64,000 nt of DNA from Cellulomonas sp. Root930 (GCA_001429255.1 LMJI01000001.1:2278310-2342309), one strand, 5' to 3'. Counted from the first letter of the stretch, positions 34,375-42,812 are shown. Program-made: numbers and translations. The notes: generated by a model not told the origin, from the letters alone.

Positions 34375-36972
34375 TCAGACGAACCGGCGCCGCGCGAACG
34401 TCGCCAGACCGATCCCTGCGGCGAACAGTGCGATCGCCGCGATGAGGCGCCCGACCGAGCTGGCCCCGGTGCCGTCGACACCGGCGATGTCGATCGAGTA
34501 CGCCGTGAACCCCGCTGCACCGTCCGGCGCGCCGTAGGCCATGCCCTCGGCCGAGGCCCGGTCGGCCTGCGCGCTGAGCACCGCGTACTTCACGCCGAAG
34601 TCCTCCGCGGTGCCCTTGCCGCTGACGACCACCTGCGAGGTGCCCTCGTCGGACAGCTGCTGCGTGCCGTCGACCAGCTTCGGCGCACCGTCGGCGGCCG
34701 AGACGAGGCCGTCGGACAGCTGCGCCGACCCGTCGGCGGCGTCGCCCAGCCCAGCAGACAGCCTCGTCGAACCGGCTGCCGCCTTGGCCACGCCGGCGGA
34801 CAGATCCTTCGAGCCCGAGACTGCGGGGGCCAGGCCGTCGGACAGCTTCTGGGAGCCTGCCGCCGCCTCGTTCAGCCCGGCTGAGATCTCCTGTGAGCCG
34901 GTGGCTGCCGGAGCGAGTCCGACGGACAGCTTCTGGGAACCGGCAGCCGCCGCGGCCAGGCCGCCGGACAGCGTGCTGGCGCCGGCGTTCAGCTGCGACG
35001 CCCCGGCGCCCAGCGCCGTGAGCCCGGTGGCGAGAGTTGCCCCACCGGCGTTGAGCTGGCTGGTGCCCGCCTGGAGCGAGTGCACGCCACCACGCAGGGT
35101 GTTGTCCGCAGAGGTGTCGTCGGCGTCGCCGACGCCGGTCTGCACCTTCGCCACCACACCGTTGACCAGCAGGGTGATGCCCGCGTCGACGTCGGCGAGA
35201 CCCTCGAGGACACCCTTCTTCGAGGCGTCGCACACGCCCGGCAGCGATGCGGAGCTGAGACCGCACTCGATCTTGGTGAGGTTGGTGGCCGCACCGGCGA
35301 GGCCCTGCGACAGCGCGGCCGCGCCACCGGCGATCGTCGCCGGGTCGGTGGTGTCCGTGAGGACGGGGACGCCGCCGGACAGCTGGGCGATGACGGCGTC
35401 GTACTGCGCGAGGTACGCGGGGTCCATCCCGGCTCGCAGCGACGTCAGCGCGCCCACGCCCACCGAGAGCTGGTTGCCGAGCGACACCGCCCCGCCGGAC
35501 AGGGTGGAGGCGGACGCCGCAGCGCCGGAGACGCCGGTCCTGACCTGGTCGATGCCCGCGGTCAGCGTCGATGTCGCGGTCCGCAACTGCGTGATGCCGT
35601 CGTGCAGGCCCTGCGCCTGCGTCGGGAGCGTGCCGATGTCGCCGTACAGCTTGGCCAGACCGGCGTCGACCAGGTCCAGACCGGAACCGACCTGGACCAG
35701 CCCGGCGAGGAGTGCCGGCGCCTTGGAGCTGGCTTCGGCGAGACCGGCGTTGAGCGCTCCGGCGCCGGCCGCGAGGGTCGCCGCTCCGGGAGCGAGCTGC
35801 GTGGTGAGGCCGGACGCGAGTGCGGCGGCGCCGGGTGCAGCCTCACCGAGGCCCCCGGCGAGCTTCGCTGCTCCGGGAGCGAGCTTGTCGTTGAGTCCGG
35901 CGGCGAGCTTGGCGGCTCCGGGAGCGGCCTCACCGCTGAGTCCGGCGGCGAGCTTGGCCGCTCCGGGCGCGATCTGGTCGTTCAATCCGTCGGCGAGCTC
36001 CGCGGCCCCGGGTGCAGCCTCGTCGTTGAGCCCGGACTCGAGCTTGGCCGCGCCGTCGCGGAGCTGCAGCAGCCCCGCGAGCAGCTGGGCTGCTCCGTCG
36101 TGCAGCTGGAGCACGGAGTCGTCGAGCAGCAGGCCGGCGCCCGTGAGGTCGACGCCCTTCTGCGCGCCGGCCTGGTAGCTGGCCGCGCCACCCTTGAACG
36201 AGGGGTAGTCGAGCGGAGAGACCGCCATCGACGTCAGGGTGGCCTTCGGGACGACCGCGTGGCTGACCTGCGCGGTGTAGCCGAACTCCGCGGTGGCGGA
36301 GCCGATGGGCGGGAACAGGGTCATCTGGAACTGCATGCGGGTGCCGCCGCGCCCGTCGCCGGCGATGCCGGCCTCGTCGGACTGCACGTCGGTGAACGTG
36401 GACGGCAGGACGGTGACCAGCTGGCCGATCATCGGGATGACGGTCTGGGCCGACGCCGTCGCCTGCGTGCCGGTGCCGTCGTCGTAGGTGACGTCCTGCG
36501 TCGCGCCGGTGACGTTGGTGACCTTGTAGTGCACCCCGAGCGTGCCGGACTTGCCGACGACCGCGCCCGGCTGCACCGCCTTGCCGTCGAACGTGTAGGT
36601 GACCTCGACCGTGAGGGGGAGGTCCTTGTCGTACGTGCTCAGGGAGCGCTCGCGACGCTCGCCGTCGACGCTGAGGGTGCTGACGAGCTTGCCGTCGGTG
36701 ACCTGGTAGCCGCCGAAGCCGTCGAGGTTGCGCAGGCCCTTCGTCGAGACGGGGTTCTCGATCGTCGTCGTGCCCGTGCCGCTCAGTGCCAGCTGCTCGT
36801 ACACGCGGGCGCTCTGGAACGCGCCGGTGGCGGACAGCCGAGCCTGGACGGTCTCGGTGTTGGTGACGGCGACGTCGCCGGAGTCCGCGGCGAACGCGGG
36901 GGCTCCGGCGGTGCCGACGAGCAGGGGGATGAGGACGACGGCTGCGGCCGCGGTGGTGGTCGTGCGTCGCAC
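34375..36972 (-). CDS. Secreted LxxG heptad-repeat surface protein (YhgE/Pip-related)
   Basis: The 865-residue protein has a Sec signal (cleavage near PAFA-ADSG) and a beta-rich N-terminal region up to about residue 285. A long region full of (x)3-Leu-x2-Gly heptads follows, ending in one C-terminal membrane helix (RLIAAIALFAAGIGLATFA) and an RRRF tail. Two internal tandem blocks stand out: about six 15-residue units of the type LNDEAAPGAAELADG (residues about 309-402) and about seven 14-residue units of the type LNEAAAGSQKLSDG (about 666-764). Such heptads occur in YhgE/Pip and MmpL-linked proteins. The extended helical rod is probably anchored at the membrane facing the wall. GTG start with GGAGG, 1 bp after the preceding stop. 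Confidence 0.82.
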   Translation of the reverse strand: MRRTTTTAAAAVVLIPLLVGTAGAPAFAADSGDVAVTNTETVQARLSATGAFQSARVYEQLALSGTGTTTIENPVSTKGLRNLDGFGGYQVTDGKLVSTLSVDGERRERSLSTYDKDLPLTVEVTYTFDGKAVQPGAVVGKSGTLGVHYKVTNVTGATQDVTYDDGTGTQATASAQTVIPMIGQLVTVLPSTFTDVQSDEAGIAGDGRGGTRMQFQMTLFPPIGSATAEFGYTAQVSHAVVPKATLTSMAVSPLDYPSFKGGAASYQAGAQKGVDLTGAGLLLDDSVLQLHDGAAQLLAGLLQLRDGAAKLESGLNDEAAPGAAELADGLNDQIAPGAAKLAAGLSGEAAPGAAKLAAGLNDKLAPGAAKLAGGLGEAAPGAAALASGLTTQLAPGAATLAAGAGALNAGLAEASSKAPALLAGLVQVGSGLDLVDAGLAKLYGDIGTLPTQAQGLHDGITQLRTATSTLTAGIDQVRTGVSGAAASASTLSGGAVSLGNQLSVGVGALTSLRAGMDPAYLAQYDAVIAQLSGGVPVLTDTTDPATIAGGAAALSQGLAGAATNLTKIECGLSSASLPGVCDASKKGVLEGLADVDAGITLLVNGVVAKVQTGVGDADDTSADNTLRGGVHSLQAGTSQLNAGGATLATGLTALGAGASQLNAGASTLSGGLAAAAAGSQKLSVGLAPAATGSQEISAGLNEAAAGSQKLSDGLAPAVSGSKDLSAGVAKAAAGSTRLSAGLGDAADGSAQLSDGLVSAADGAPKLVDGTQQLSDEGTSQVVVSGKGTAEDFGVKYAVLSAQADRASAEGMAYGAPDGAAGFTAYSIDIAGVDGTGASSVGRLIAAIALFAAGIGLATFARRRFV
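34680..34975 (-). repeat. 42-bp tandem coding repeats (14-residue units)
   Basis: About seven diverged 42-bp units encode LAPAATGSQEISAG-like modules in the C-terminal part of the heptad-repeat protein. Repetition is visible in the DNA as recurring GGACAGCTTCTGGGA-type words. The boundaries are approximate. Confidence 0.6.
35765..36045 (-). repeat. 45-bp tandem coding repeats (15-residue units)
   Basis: About six units encode APGAAKLAAG-type modules in the heptad-repeat protein. Words such as GCGAGCTTGGC and GCTCCGGGAGC recur at about 45 bp. The units could recombine and vary in copy number. The boundaries are approximate. Confidence 0.6.
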
Positions 36973-36973
36973 G

Positions 36974-37588
36974 TCAGGCCTCCGGCTGGGGGTCGAATGG
37001 ACGGGTGGCGGGCAGCCCGCGACGCGGGGAGGGCGCGGCGTTGGCGGCGACCGGCTCCTCGTTCTGGGTGAAGAGCGGCTCCTCGGCCGCACGCTCCTCC
37101 TCGCGGTCCTGCTCGACGACGACGCCGAGCAGCGACGTCGCGAGGAAGCCGGCACCCGCGGCGAGCAGGATGGACGTCGCGGTCGTGGCCGACGAGGTGA
37201 TGAACGACGCCGGGTCGGCGGTGTACGTCGCCTCGTAGGCACCCGCCATCGCGGCGGCGCCGAGCAGAGCGGACCACAGCGGGAGCTTCCCGCGGCTGAG
37301 CGCGGCGACCCCGAGGCAGAGCGCCAGGACGATGAGGACCGCGACGGCGCGACCGGCGGCGGCGTCGGGCAGGGCCGCGGCGCGCAGGGCGTAGCCGAGC
37401 CAGGCCGCGACGAAGCCGACGGCGAACCCTGCAGCGCGCTGCGCGGGGGACCGGTCGGGCACGAGGCCGAGGGCACCGCCGAGCGCCGCGCCGAGCAGGG
37501 CGACGCCCTGCAGCTCGGGACCGGAGAACAGGACGATCGCTGTCGTCAGGAGCGCGAGGACGAGCCCCGCCAAGATGTGACGCTTCAT
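36974..37588 (-). CDS. Small polytopic membrane protein
   Basis: The 204-residue protein has about five or six hydrophobic segments (ILAGLVLALLTTAIVLF, GVALLGAALGGALGLVP, AVAVLIVLALCLGVAAL, LLGAAAMAGAYEATY, ATSILLAAGAGFLATSLLGVV) and a charged cytoplasmic tail with EQDREEERAAEEPLF. I recognise no family. Its stop is 1 bp before the start of the heptad-repeat gene, so the two are one transcription unit and probably act together at the membrane. The ATG at 37588 is preferred to an unsupported upstream extension. Confidence 0.72.
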   Translation of the reverse strand: MKRHILAGLVLALLTTAIVLFSGPELQGVALLGAALGGALGLVPDRSPAQRAAGFAVGFVAAWLGYALRAAALPDAAAGRAVAVLIVLALCLGVAALSRGKLPLWSALLGAAAMAGAYEATYTADPASFITSSATTATSILLAAGAGFLATSLLGVVVEQDREEERAAEEPLFTQNEEPVAANAAPSPRRGLPATRPFDPQPEA

Positions 37589-37664
37589 GACCACCTCGTC
37601 GTGGTGACTGGCGGAGCGGGCGGACCCGCTCCAGCAGTGCTGCCGGTAGATGGCCCCCGAGAGC

Positions 37665-37823
37665 CGGTTGACCTGCACCGTCGCCGTTGACGGGTCAGGT
37701 CACCGGGGTTCTCTGGCGGGACCAGCGCACTGTCTACCAGCGCACAAAGCACCTGAGCCACGGGGTACTAGGTAAAACCGGACCGGTAGCAGGTAACCGT
37801 TATGACCCCGTGACCTAGGTCAC
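37665..37823. promoter_or_regulatory. Repeat-rich control region of the heptad-repeat locus
   Basis: This 246-bp intergenic region contains TGACCTG (37669-37675) facing CAGGTCA (37696-37702). ACCAGCGCAC occurs as a 10-bp direct repeat at 37721-37730 and 37736-37745 (period 15). The 14-bp palindrome GTGACCTAGGTCAC lies at 37810-37823. The shared TGACCT half-site suggests one dimeric regulator with several sites. The flanking genes are both on the minus strand, so it should control the membrane/heptad-repeat pair. Confidence 0.5.
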
Positions 37824-37834
37824 TTGTGCGGGCG

Positions 37835-38410
37835 TCAGAGGTAGCGCAGCGGGTCGAACTCCTCGAGCGGGATGATCCGCAGACGGGGGAGCTGGACGTT
37901 GAACGCGGCGACGTCGCCCTCGAGGTCGAACGTCTCGAGCCCCCGCCCGACGAGGGCCGAGAGCTGGGTACTGGTGAACTCGCGGAAGGCGAGCAGGCCG
38001 ACGCGACGGTCGTCGTCGTCGACGAGCTGCTCGAGCTCGGGCGCGAAGTCCCCGTCGTGGCTGGCCAGGAGCACGTCGCCGCCGCGGCCGTGGATGGCCT
38101 CGAGGGTGCGCTTGATGCCGATGTCGACGACCTTCTCGTACGACTCGCCCGAGAGCGGGATCGGCTGGAACCCGATCGCGAGCAGCGCCTGCACGAACGA
38201 CATCGGCAGGTTGCCGTTGGAGGCGTTGAGGAAGAACAGCGCCTTCACGGGCTGGTCCCACGTCTGCTGCGCGAACGTCAGCACGCGCTCCCAGCGGGGC
38301 CGCTGCTCCGGGGTGGGCCGCCCGCCGAGGATCGAGGACCCGAGGGTCGCGTCGATGTTCTCGCCGTCCACCAGCAGGTAGGTGGTGCGCGGGGCCGCCT
38401 CGGTCGTCAT
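37835..38410 (-). CDS. NYN-domain (PIN-like) putative ribonuclease
   Basis: The 191-residue NYN/LabA-like protein has N-terminal YLLVDGENIDATLG with the catalytic-type Asp, YEKVVDIGIKRTLEAI with another acidic position, and LLASHDGDFAPELEQLVDDD, the family hallmark. These acidic residues would bind metal for RNA cleavage. The substrate is unknown. It stands between the xylanase gene and the heptad-repeat locus, with no clear functional link to either. Confidence 0.82.
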   Translation of the reverse strand: MTTEAAPRTTYLLVDGENIDATLGSSILGGRPTPEQRPRWERVLTFAQQTWDQPVKALFFLNASNGNLPMSFVQALLAIGFQPIPLSGESYEKVVDIGIKRTLEAIHGRGGDVLLASHDGDFAPELEQLVDDDDRRVGLLAFREFTSTQLSALVGRGLETFDLEGDVAAFNVQLPRLRIIPLEEFDPLRYL

Positions 38411-38472
38411 CGCGTCAGCGTATCCGCAGGTGGACCGGCCCGGACCCGACGAGCGGGCCCGGGCCGGGTGCC

Positions 38473-39924
38473 TCACGCGATCGAGCAGGCGGTGCCGTTG
38501 AGGGCGAACGCGCTCGGCGCGGTGTTGGTGCCGCTGTGCGAGCCGTTGAACCCGAACTGCTGGCTGCCGCCGGCCGGGATGGAGCCGTTCCACGCGGCGT
38601 TCTTCACCGTGACCGCCGAGCCGGACTGGGTGGTCACCGAGCTCCACGCCTGCGTCACGGCCTGCCCGGCGGGGAAGCTGAACGTGAGGGTCCAGCCGTT
38701 GATGGCCGTCGCCGACGTGTTCTTCACCGTGACGTTCGCGGTGAAGCCGGTGTTCCACTGGTTCACGCCGTAGGTGACCTGGCAGCCCGCGACCGGCGGG
38801 GTGGTCGGTGTGACGGGCGGCGTCGTCGGGGTCACCGGCGGGGTGGTCGGCGTGACCGGCGGCGTCGTCGGGGTGATCCCGCCGAAGGCCGACGCGATGG
38901 CGTCGTACGCCGGCTTCTTGGCGTAGTTCTCGTCCCAGACCAGCGCGGCGCCCTGGCCGGGGAACGTGTCGGGCACCCACGAGTACCGGTCGGTGATGCC
39001 CCAGATGGTCACGCCCTGGCAGCGGGTGACCGCGAGGCAGATCTGGAAGACCTTCTTGTAGTCGGCGGCCTGGGTGGCCAGCTTGGTGGCGTCCGACGGC
39101 GTCTGCATGCGGATGTCGAGCTCGGTGATCCGCACGTCGACTCCCAGGTCGGCGAACCGCTGCAGGTTCTGCTGCATGGTCGAGGGGACCTGACCGATGA
39201 TCAGGTGGGACTGGAACCCGACGCAGTCGATGGGGACGCCGCGGGCCTTGAAGTCCTTGACCAGGTTGTAGATCGCGGTGCTCTTCGAGTTCACCGCGTC
39301 GGTGTTGTAGTCGTTGATGCAGAGCTTGGCGGTCGGGTCGGCCGCACGCGCGGCGCGGAACGCGGTCTCGATGTACCCGTTGCCGAGCTTCTGCTGGAAC
39401 GGGGAGTCGGAACGCCGTCCGCCGTTGTCGTCGAACGCCTCGTTGACGACGTCCCAGGCGACGACCTTGCCCTTGAAGTGCGTCGCCACGTTGGTCACGT
39501 GGTTGGTCATGGCGGACTCCAGCGCGGTGCCGGACAGGTTGTTCACCCATCCCGGCAGCTGGGAGTGCCAGACGAGCGTGTGCCCGTACAGCTTCTTGCC
39601 GGTGCTGGCGGCGTAGCTGGCCACCTGGTCACCTGCGCCGTAGCTGAACGAGTTCTGGGACGGCTCGGTGGCGTCCCACTTCATCGCGTTCTCCGCGACG
39701 ACGAGGGAGAACTCGCTGTCCGCGACTGACTTGTAGCCCGACTCCGACAGCCGGGCGGGGGCGAGCGCGAAGCCGATGTCCTTGCCGGCGGCGGTGGACA
39801 GGTCCTTGAGGGTCGAGGCCGCCTGGGCGGGGATCGCCAGGGTGGCCCCGACCGCGGCGGTCACCGCGAGGGCGACCGCCGCGGTGCGGAGCGCGGACCG
39901 GCGGGGTGGATGGACGACAGGCAT
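38473..39924 (-). CDS. cex: GH10 endo-1,4-beta-xylanase with CBM2 (Cex-like)
   Basis: The 483-residue secreted enzyme has a signal peptide ending AIPAQA and a GH10 domain to about residue 350. The acid/base Glu lies in WDVVNEAF and the nucleophile Glu in [19 protein letters not shown] and WGITDRYSW are also typical. A TPPVTPT linker and C-terminal CBM2 ([20 protein letters not shown] to [14 protein letters not shown], terminal Cys pair) bind cellulose. Order and sequence closely follow C. fimi Cex. It cleaves xylan and some cello-oligosaccharides. AGGAGG precedes the ATG at 39924. No export partner or xylosidase is adjacent. Confidence 0.95.
   Translation of the reverse strand: MPVVHPPRRSALRTAAVALAVTAAVGATLAIPAQAASTLKDLSTAAGKDIGFALAPARLSESGYKSVADSEFSLVVAENAMKWDATEPSQNSFSYGAGDQVASYAASTGKKLYGHTLVWHSQLPGWVNNLSGTALESAMTNHVTNVATHFKGKVVAWDVVNEAFDDNGGRRSDSPFQQKLGNGYIETAFRAARAADPTAKLCINDYNTDAVNSKSTAIYNLVKDFKARGVPIDCVGFQSHLIIGQVPSTMQQNLQRFADLGVDVRITELDIRMQTPSDATKLATQAADYKKVFQICLAVTRCQGVTIWGITDRYSWVPDTFPGQGAALVWDENYAKKPAYDAIASAFGGITPTTPPVTPTTPPVTPTTPPVTPTTPPVAGCQVTYGVNQWNTGFTANVTVKNTSATAINGWTLTFSFPAGQAVTQAWSSVTTQSGSAVTVKNAAWNGSIPAGGSQQFGFNGSHSGTNTAPSAFALNGTACSIA
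38794..38877 (-). repeat. 4 x 21 bp linker repeat of the xylanase
   Basis: Four consecutive 21-bp units (38794, 38815, 38836, 38857) encode the Thr-Pro-Pro-Val linker between the GH10 and CBM2 domains. Alternate units are nearly identical, which suggests duplication of a 42-bp pair. Confidence 0.8.
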
Positions 39925-39995
39925 GGGGTTCCTCCTCGTTGAGCCAAGTGCCGGATCGCACAGTGGTCGTCGCCGGTCGTCCACCGCGAGGTGCC

Positions 39996-40030
39996 GAAAC
40001 ATTTCAGGTCCCGGGGCGCGACACTTTCGA
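39996..40030 (-). promoter_or_regulatory. GAAA/TTTC operator-like sites upstream of the xylanase
   Basis: GAAACATTTC at 39996-40005 is a GAAA-N2-TTTC palindrome about 75 bp upstream of the xylanase start; CACTTTCGA follows at 40022-40030. GAAA-N-TTTC palindromes are recalled as control elements of actinomycete xylanase genes. The spacing differs by one base, so the assignment is tentative. Confidence 0.4.
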
Positions 40031-40080
40031 TAGCCGCGTGACGGAACATCGGCCACGCCGACCCCGTTGAGGAAAGATCA

Positions 40081-40092
40081 ATGCGTATGCAT
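40081..40092 (+). promoter_or_regulatory. Near-palindrome upstream of the MarR gene
   Basis: ATGCGTATGCAT is symmetric at 10 of 12 positions and lies 20 bp before the MarR-family start. It is in the usual place for an autoregulatory MarR site and could also affect the divergent xylanase gene. Confidence 0.3.
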
Positions 40093-40112
40093 GAAATCGG
40101 AGACGAGGGTCG

Positions 40113-40601
40113 ATGTCGGACGTGAACCGTGAGCTGCCCGGCACGCGGGAGGCCGCGGAGGCGTGGGAGTCGCTCTTCCGCGCCCAGGTGGCGCTGATGC
40201 GGCGGTTCCAGCGCGACGACGTCTGGGGTGACCTGACCATCCGCGAGTACGACGTCCTGTTCACCCTCTCCACCTGCCCGGACGGCACGGCGCGGCTCAA
40301 GGAGCTGGCCGAGGGGAGCCTGCTCACGCAGCCCAGCCTGTCCCGGATGGTGGAGCGCCTCGAGCAGGCCGGCCTGGTCCGGCGCGGACCCGTGGAGGGC
40401 GACGCGCGGGGCGTGGCGGTCGGCCTGACCGCGGAGGGCCGGCGGGTGCAGCGGGAGATCGGCCGTCGGCACGTGCGCTCGATCCGACGCCTGGTCGGCG
40501 GAGCGCTGGACACCGAGGAGCTGGCGACGTTGCGTGCCCTCACCGACAAGCTGCGCGCCGCGCAGGCGCAGATCCCGGACCCGTCGGGCTCAGACGCGTA
40601 G
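40113..40601 (+). CDS. MarR-family transcriptional regulator
   Basis: The 162-residue winged-helix regulator has LTIREYDVLFTLSTCPDG, helix-turn-helix LKELAEGSLLTQPSLSRMVE, and the wing with RGPVEGDARGVAVGLTAEGR, matching the MarR pattern. It is divergent from the xylanase gene with 188 bp between them, and its 3-prime end overlaps the kinase gene by 12 bp in convergent orientation. The ligand is unknown. GGAGACGAGG precedes the ATG. Confidence 0.88.
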   Translation: MSDVNRELPGTREAAEAWESLFRAQVALMRRFQRDDVWGDLTIREYDVLFTLSTCPDGTARLKELAEGSLLTQPSLSRMVERLEQAGLVRRGPVEGDARGVAVGLTAEGRRVQREIGRRHVRSIRRLVGGALDTEELATLRALTDKLRAAQAQIPDPSGSDA

Positions 40602-41450
40602 CGCCCGCAGCTCGGCGGCCACGACCGCGGGCGTGGGCCGCGCGGCGGGGTCCTCCGCCGTCATCGCGCGCAGCAGTCGCATCCAGTCCCGGCCGAAGCG
40701 CTCCGGCACGTCGACCGGGTCGAGCAGACGGGCGAGCGAGCTGGTCAGCGGGTCGCCGGGGTAGGCGCGCTCGCCCGTGAGGCACTCCAGCAGGACGAGG
40801 CCCAAGGAGTAGATGTCGCTGGGCGGGCCCGCGGGGTGGCCGAGCGCCTGCTCAGGGCTCTGGTACCCGGCGGTCCCCGACGTCCCCCGGGGCGTGAGCG
40901 GCGCGCCCGCGGCCGTCACCGCGATGCCGAAGTCCGCGAGCACCACCGGCAACCAGGGCGCGTCGCGGGCGCCGCTGTCCGCGCGATCGGTGGCCACGAG
41001 GACGTTCGAGGGCTTGACGTCGCGGTGGGCCACCCCGGCGCCGTGCGCGTGGCCGAGCGCGAGGGCCAGCTGCCGCCCGACGTCCGCCGTGAGGGAGGGC
41101 GCGAGCGGTCCGTCCGCGATGGTGTCGCGCAGGGTCCGGCCGTCCACCAGCTCCATCACCAGGAAGGCGACCGGTCCGGTGTCCGGGAGCACGTCCGCCC
41201 CCACGTCGAGCAGGGCGACCAGGCTGGGGTGCGCGAGCGAGGACAGGATCCGCGCCTCGTGCGCGTACCGGCGGATCTCCTCGGGGGTCGCAGCGCCGAT
41301 CGAGAAGAGCTTGAGCGCCACCGGTCGGTGCAGCCGTGCGTCGGTGGCCCGGAACACCTCGCCGGACCCGCCGCGGCCCAGCTGCTGCTCGAGGTGGTAG
41401 CGGCGTCCGAGCGGAGCGGTCGCCCTCGGGCGGGACTCGGTCGGTGGCAC
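40590..41450 (-). CDS. Soluble Ser/Thr protein kinase (Hanks type)
   Basis: The 286-residue kinase has all catalytic landmarks: Gly loop GRGGSGEVF, VALK, the HRDVKPSNVL catalytic loop, DFG in LADFGIAV, GTAGYQSPEQ and DIYSLGLVLLECLTG. It stops right after the kinase fold, with no transmembrane helix or PASTA repeats, so it should be cytosolic. The GTG at 41450 was chosen because an AGG lies at fair spacing and the fold starts 15 residues later. Upstream starts are possible but low-complexity. Its targets are unknown. Confidence 0.85.
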   Translation of the reverse strand: MPPTESRPRATAPLGRRYHLEQQLGRGGSGEVFRATDARLHRPVALKLFSIGAATPEEIRRYAHEARILSSLAHPSLVALLDVGADVLPDTGPVAFLVMELVDGRTLRDTIADGPLAPSLTADVGRQLALALGHAHGAGVAHRDVKPSNVLVATDRADSGARDAPWLPVVLADFGIAVTAAGAPLTPRGTSGTAGYQSPEQALGHPAGPPSDIYSLGLVLLECLTGERAYPGDPLTSSLARLLDPVDVPERFGRDWMRLLRAMTAEDPAARPTPAVVAAELRALRV

Positions 41451-41576
41451 GGCATACCTGTCGACGATGGGGGCGGAGCTCGTGGGCAGAACTCGTAGGC
41501 AGGACTGACGGTAGAAGGCAGGGGAGCCGACCGCACGCCGGGCGCGGGTGAACGGGTGACGGGTGGCGCGTTCGCG

Positions 41577-41621
41577 GCTTGCAGCCGGTTGCAAGCCACT
41601 TGCGCTCCTGAGCAGTACAGT
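41577..41621 (+). promoter_or_regulatory. MalR-type operator and leaderless promoter of the LacI gene
   Basis: GCTTGCA (41577-41583) and TGCAAGC (41590-41596) are inverted around 6 bp, and CTTGCGC follows at 41599-41605. The embedded CTTGCAG equals the motif recalled for Streptomyces MalR/Reg1. TACAGT (41616-41621) ends 7 nt before the ATG at 41629, implying a leaderless, self-repressed transcript. Confidence 0.55.
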
Positions 41622-41628
41622 GACAGTC

Positions 41629-42657
41629 ATGTCCCGGCGACTCGCAGAGGTAGCACGCAAGGTCGGCGTCTCGGAGGCGACCGTCAGCCGCGTGTTGAAC
41701 GGCAAGCCCGGCGTCTCGGAGTCCACGCGCGAGGCCGTGCTCACGGCCCTCGACGTGCTCGGCTACGAGCGGCCGACCAAGCTGCGCGGCGAGCGTGCCC
41801 GCCTGGTGGGCCTGGTGCTCCCCGAGCTGCAGAACCCGATCTTCCCCGCGTTCGCCGAGGTGGTCGGCGGTGCGCTCGCGCAGCAGGGGTTCACCCCCGT
41901 GCTCTGCACGCAGACCGCCGGGGGAGTCTCCGAGGCCGACTACGTCGAGCTCCTGCTCGGGCAGCAGGTGTCCGGGATCGTGTTCGCCGGTGGGCACTAC
42001 GCGCAGCGGGACGCCACGCACGGGCACTACGAACGCCTGACCGGCCGGAACCTGCCGGTCGTCCTCATCAACGCGTCGATCGAGGAGCTCCCGTTCCCGC
42101 GCGTGTCGTGCGACGACGAGGTGGCCATCGAGCAGGCGGTCGGGCACCTGGCCTCGCTCGGGCACACGAAGATCGGCCTCGTCCTGGGCCCGGTGGACCA
42201 CGTGCCGTCCGAGCGCAAGCTGCGGGCGGCGCAGGCGATCACCGCCCGGCTCGGCCTCGAGCTGGGGGAGCGCCAGGTGGTCCGGAGCGCGTACTCGCTG
42301 GAGAGCGGGCAGGCAGCCGGCAACCGGCTGCTGCGCGAGGGCGTCACGGGCATCGTCTGCGCCAGCGACCCGCTGGCGCTCGGAGTCATCCGCGCTGCTC
42401 GGCGAGCGGGACTGCGCGTGCCGGACGACGTCTCGGTCGTCGGCTACGACGACTCCGCCTTCATGAGCTGCACCGAGCCCCCGCTCACCACCGTCCGCCA
42501 GCCGATCGAGCCCATGGGCCGCGCCGCGATCGACCTGCTGGTCAGCCAGATCCACGGCAGCGCCGTGCCGCAGGACGAGCTGCTCTTCGAGCCTGAGCTC
42601 GTCGTGCGCGGCTCGACGGGTCCGGCGCCCACCCAGCCGGTGACGCTCGCCGACTGA
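41629..42657 (+). CDS. LacI-family repressor (MalR-like)
   Basis: This 342-residue LacI regulator has HTH RLAEVARKVGVSEATVSRVL, hinge helix YERPTKLRGERARLVGLVLP, and a periplasmic-binding-like sensor domain (VVGYDDSAFMSCTEPPLTTV). It precedes the GH13/sugar importer operon and carries CTTGCA half-sites in its own promoter; a related CTTGCGT overlaps the GH13 promoter. It probably represses maltose/alpha-glucoside genes and is released by sugar. It is terminated by a strong hairpin, so it forms a separate transcript. Confidence 0.87.
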   Translation: MSRRLAEVARKVGVSEATVSRVLNGKPGVSESTREAVLTALDVLGYERPTKLRGERARLVGLVLPELQNPIFPAFAEVVGGALAQQGFTPVLCTQTAGGVSEADYVELLLGQQVSGIVFAGGHYAQRDATHGHYERLTGRNLPVVLINASIEELPFPRVSCDDEVAIEQAVGHLASLGHTKIGLVLGPVDHVPSERKLRAAQAITARLGLELGERQVVRSAYSLESGQAAGNRLLREGVTGIVCASDPLALGVIRAARRAGLRVPDDVSVVGYDDSAFMSCTEPPLTTVRQPIEPMGRAAIDLLVSQIHGSAVPQDELLFEPELVVRGSTGPAPTQPVTLAD

Positions 42658-42669
42658 CCCTTCCCGCGT

Positions 42670-42713
42670 CCACGGACCCCGTCTCGCCGCCCCTGGCGAG
42701 GCGGGGTCCGTGG
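42670..42713 (+). terminator. Terminator after the LacI (MalR-like) gene
   Basis: 19-bp arms (42670-42688 and 42695-42713) pair with one G-U wobble around a 6-nt loop, 12 bp after the stop codon. Confidence 0.85.
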
Positions 42714-42764
42714 CGTTGTGCGCGCCCTCATCGCGATCCGAGGGTCTTTCGGTCACGCTTCGAT

Positions 42765-42812
42765 AACTGTCCTGTCAGTTTCTTGCGTGGATCCAGTCGC
42801 TTCCTTTAGTGT
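42765..42812 (+). promoter_or_regulatory. Promoter/operator of the GH13-sugar importer operon
   Basis: TTGCGT (42783-42788) and TAGTGT (42807-42812) lie 18 bp apart. AACTG/CAGTT (42765-42780) form an inverted repeat just upstream. CTTGCGT overlapping the -35 resembles the half-sites upstream of the LacI gene, which fits repression by that protein. The remaining 125 bp before the GTG show no further signal. Confidence 0.5.

Noticed and set aside
34541..36178. A 545-codon plus-strand frame opposite the heptad-repeat gene
   Set aside because: Its Pro/Ala/Ser repeats are simply the complement of the LxxG repeats. It has no signal, fold or ribosome site, and the minus-strand frame has a signal peptide and membrane helix.
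37589..37834. tRNA or small RNA gene suggested by the inverted repeats
   Set aside because: The palindromes do not form a cloverleaf or a long hairpin; dispersed TGACCT half-sites fit protein binding better.
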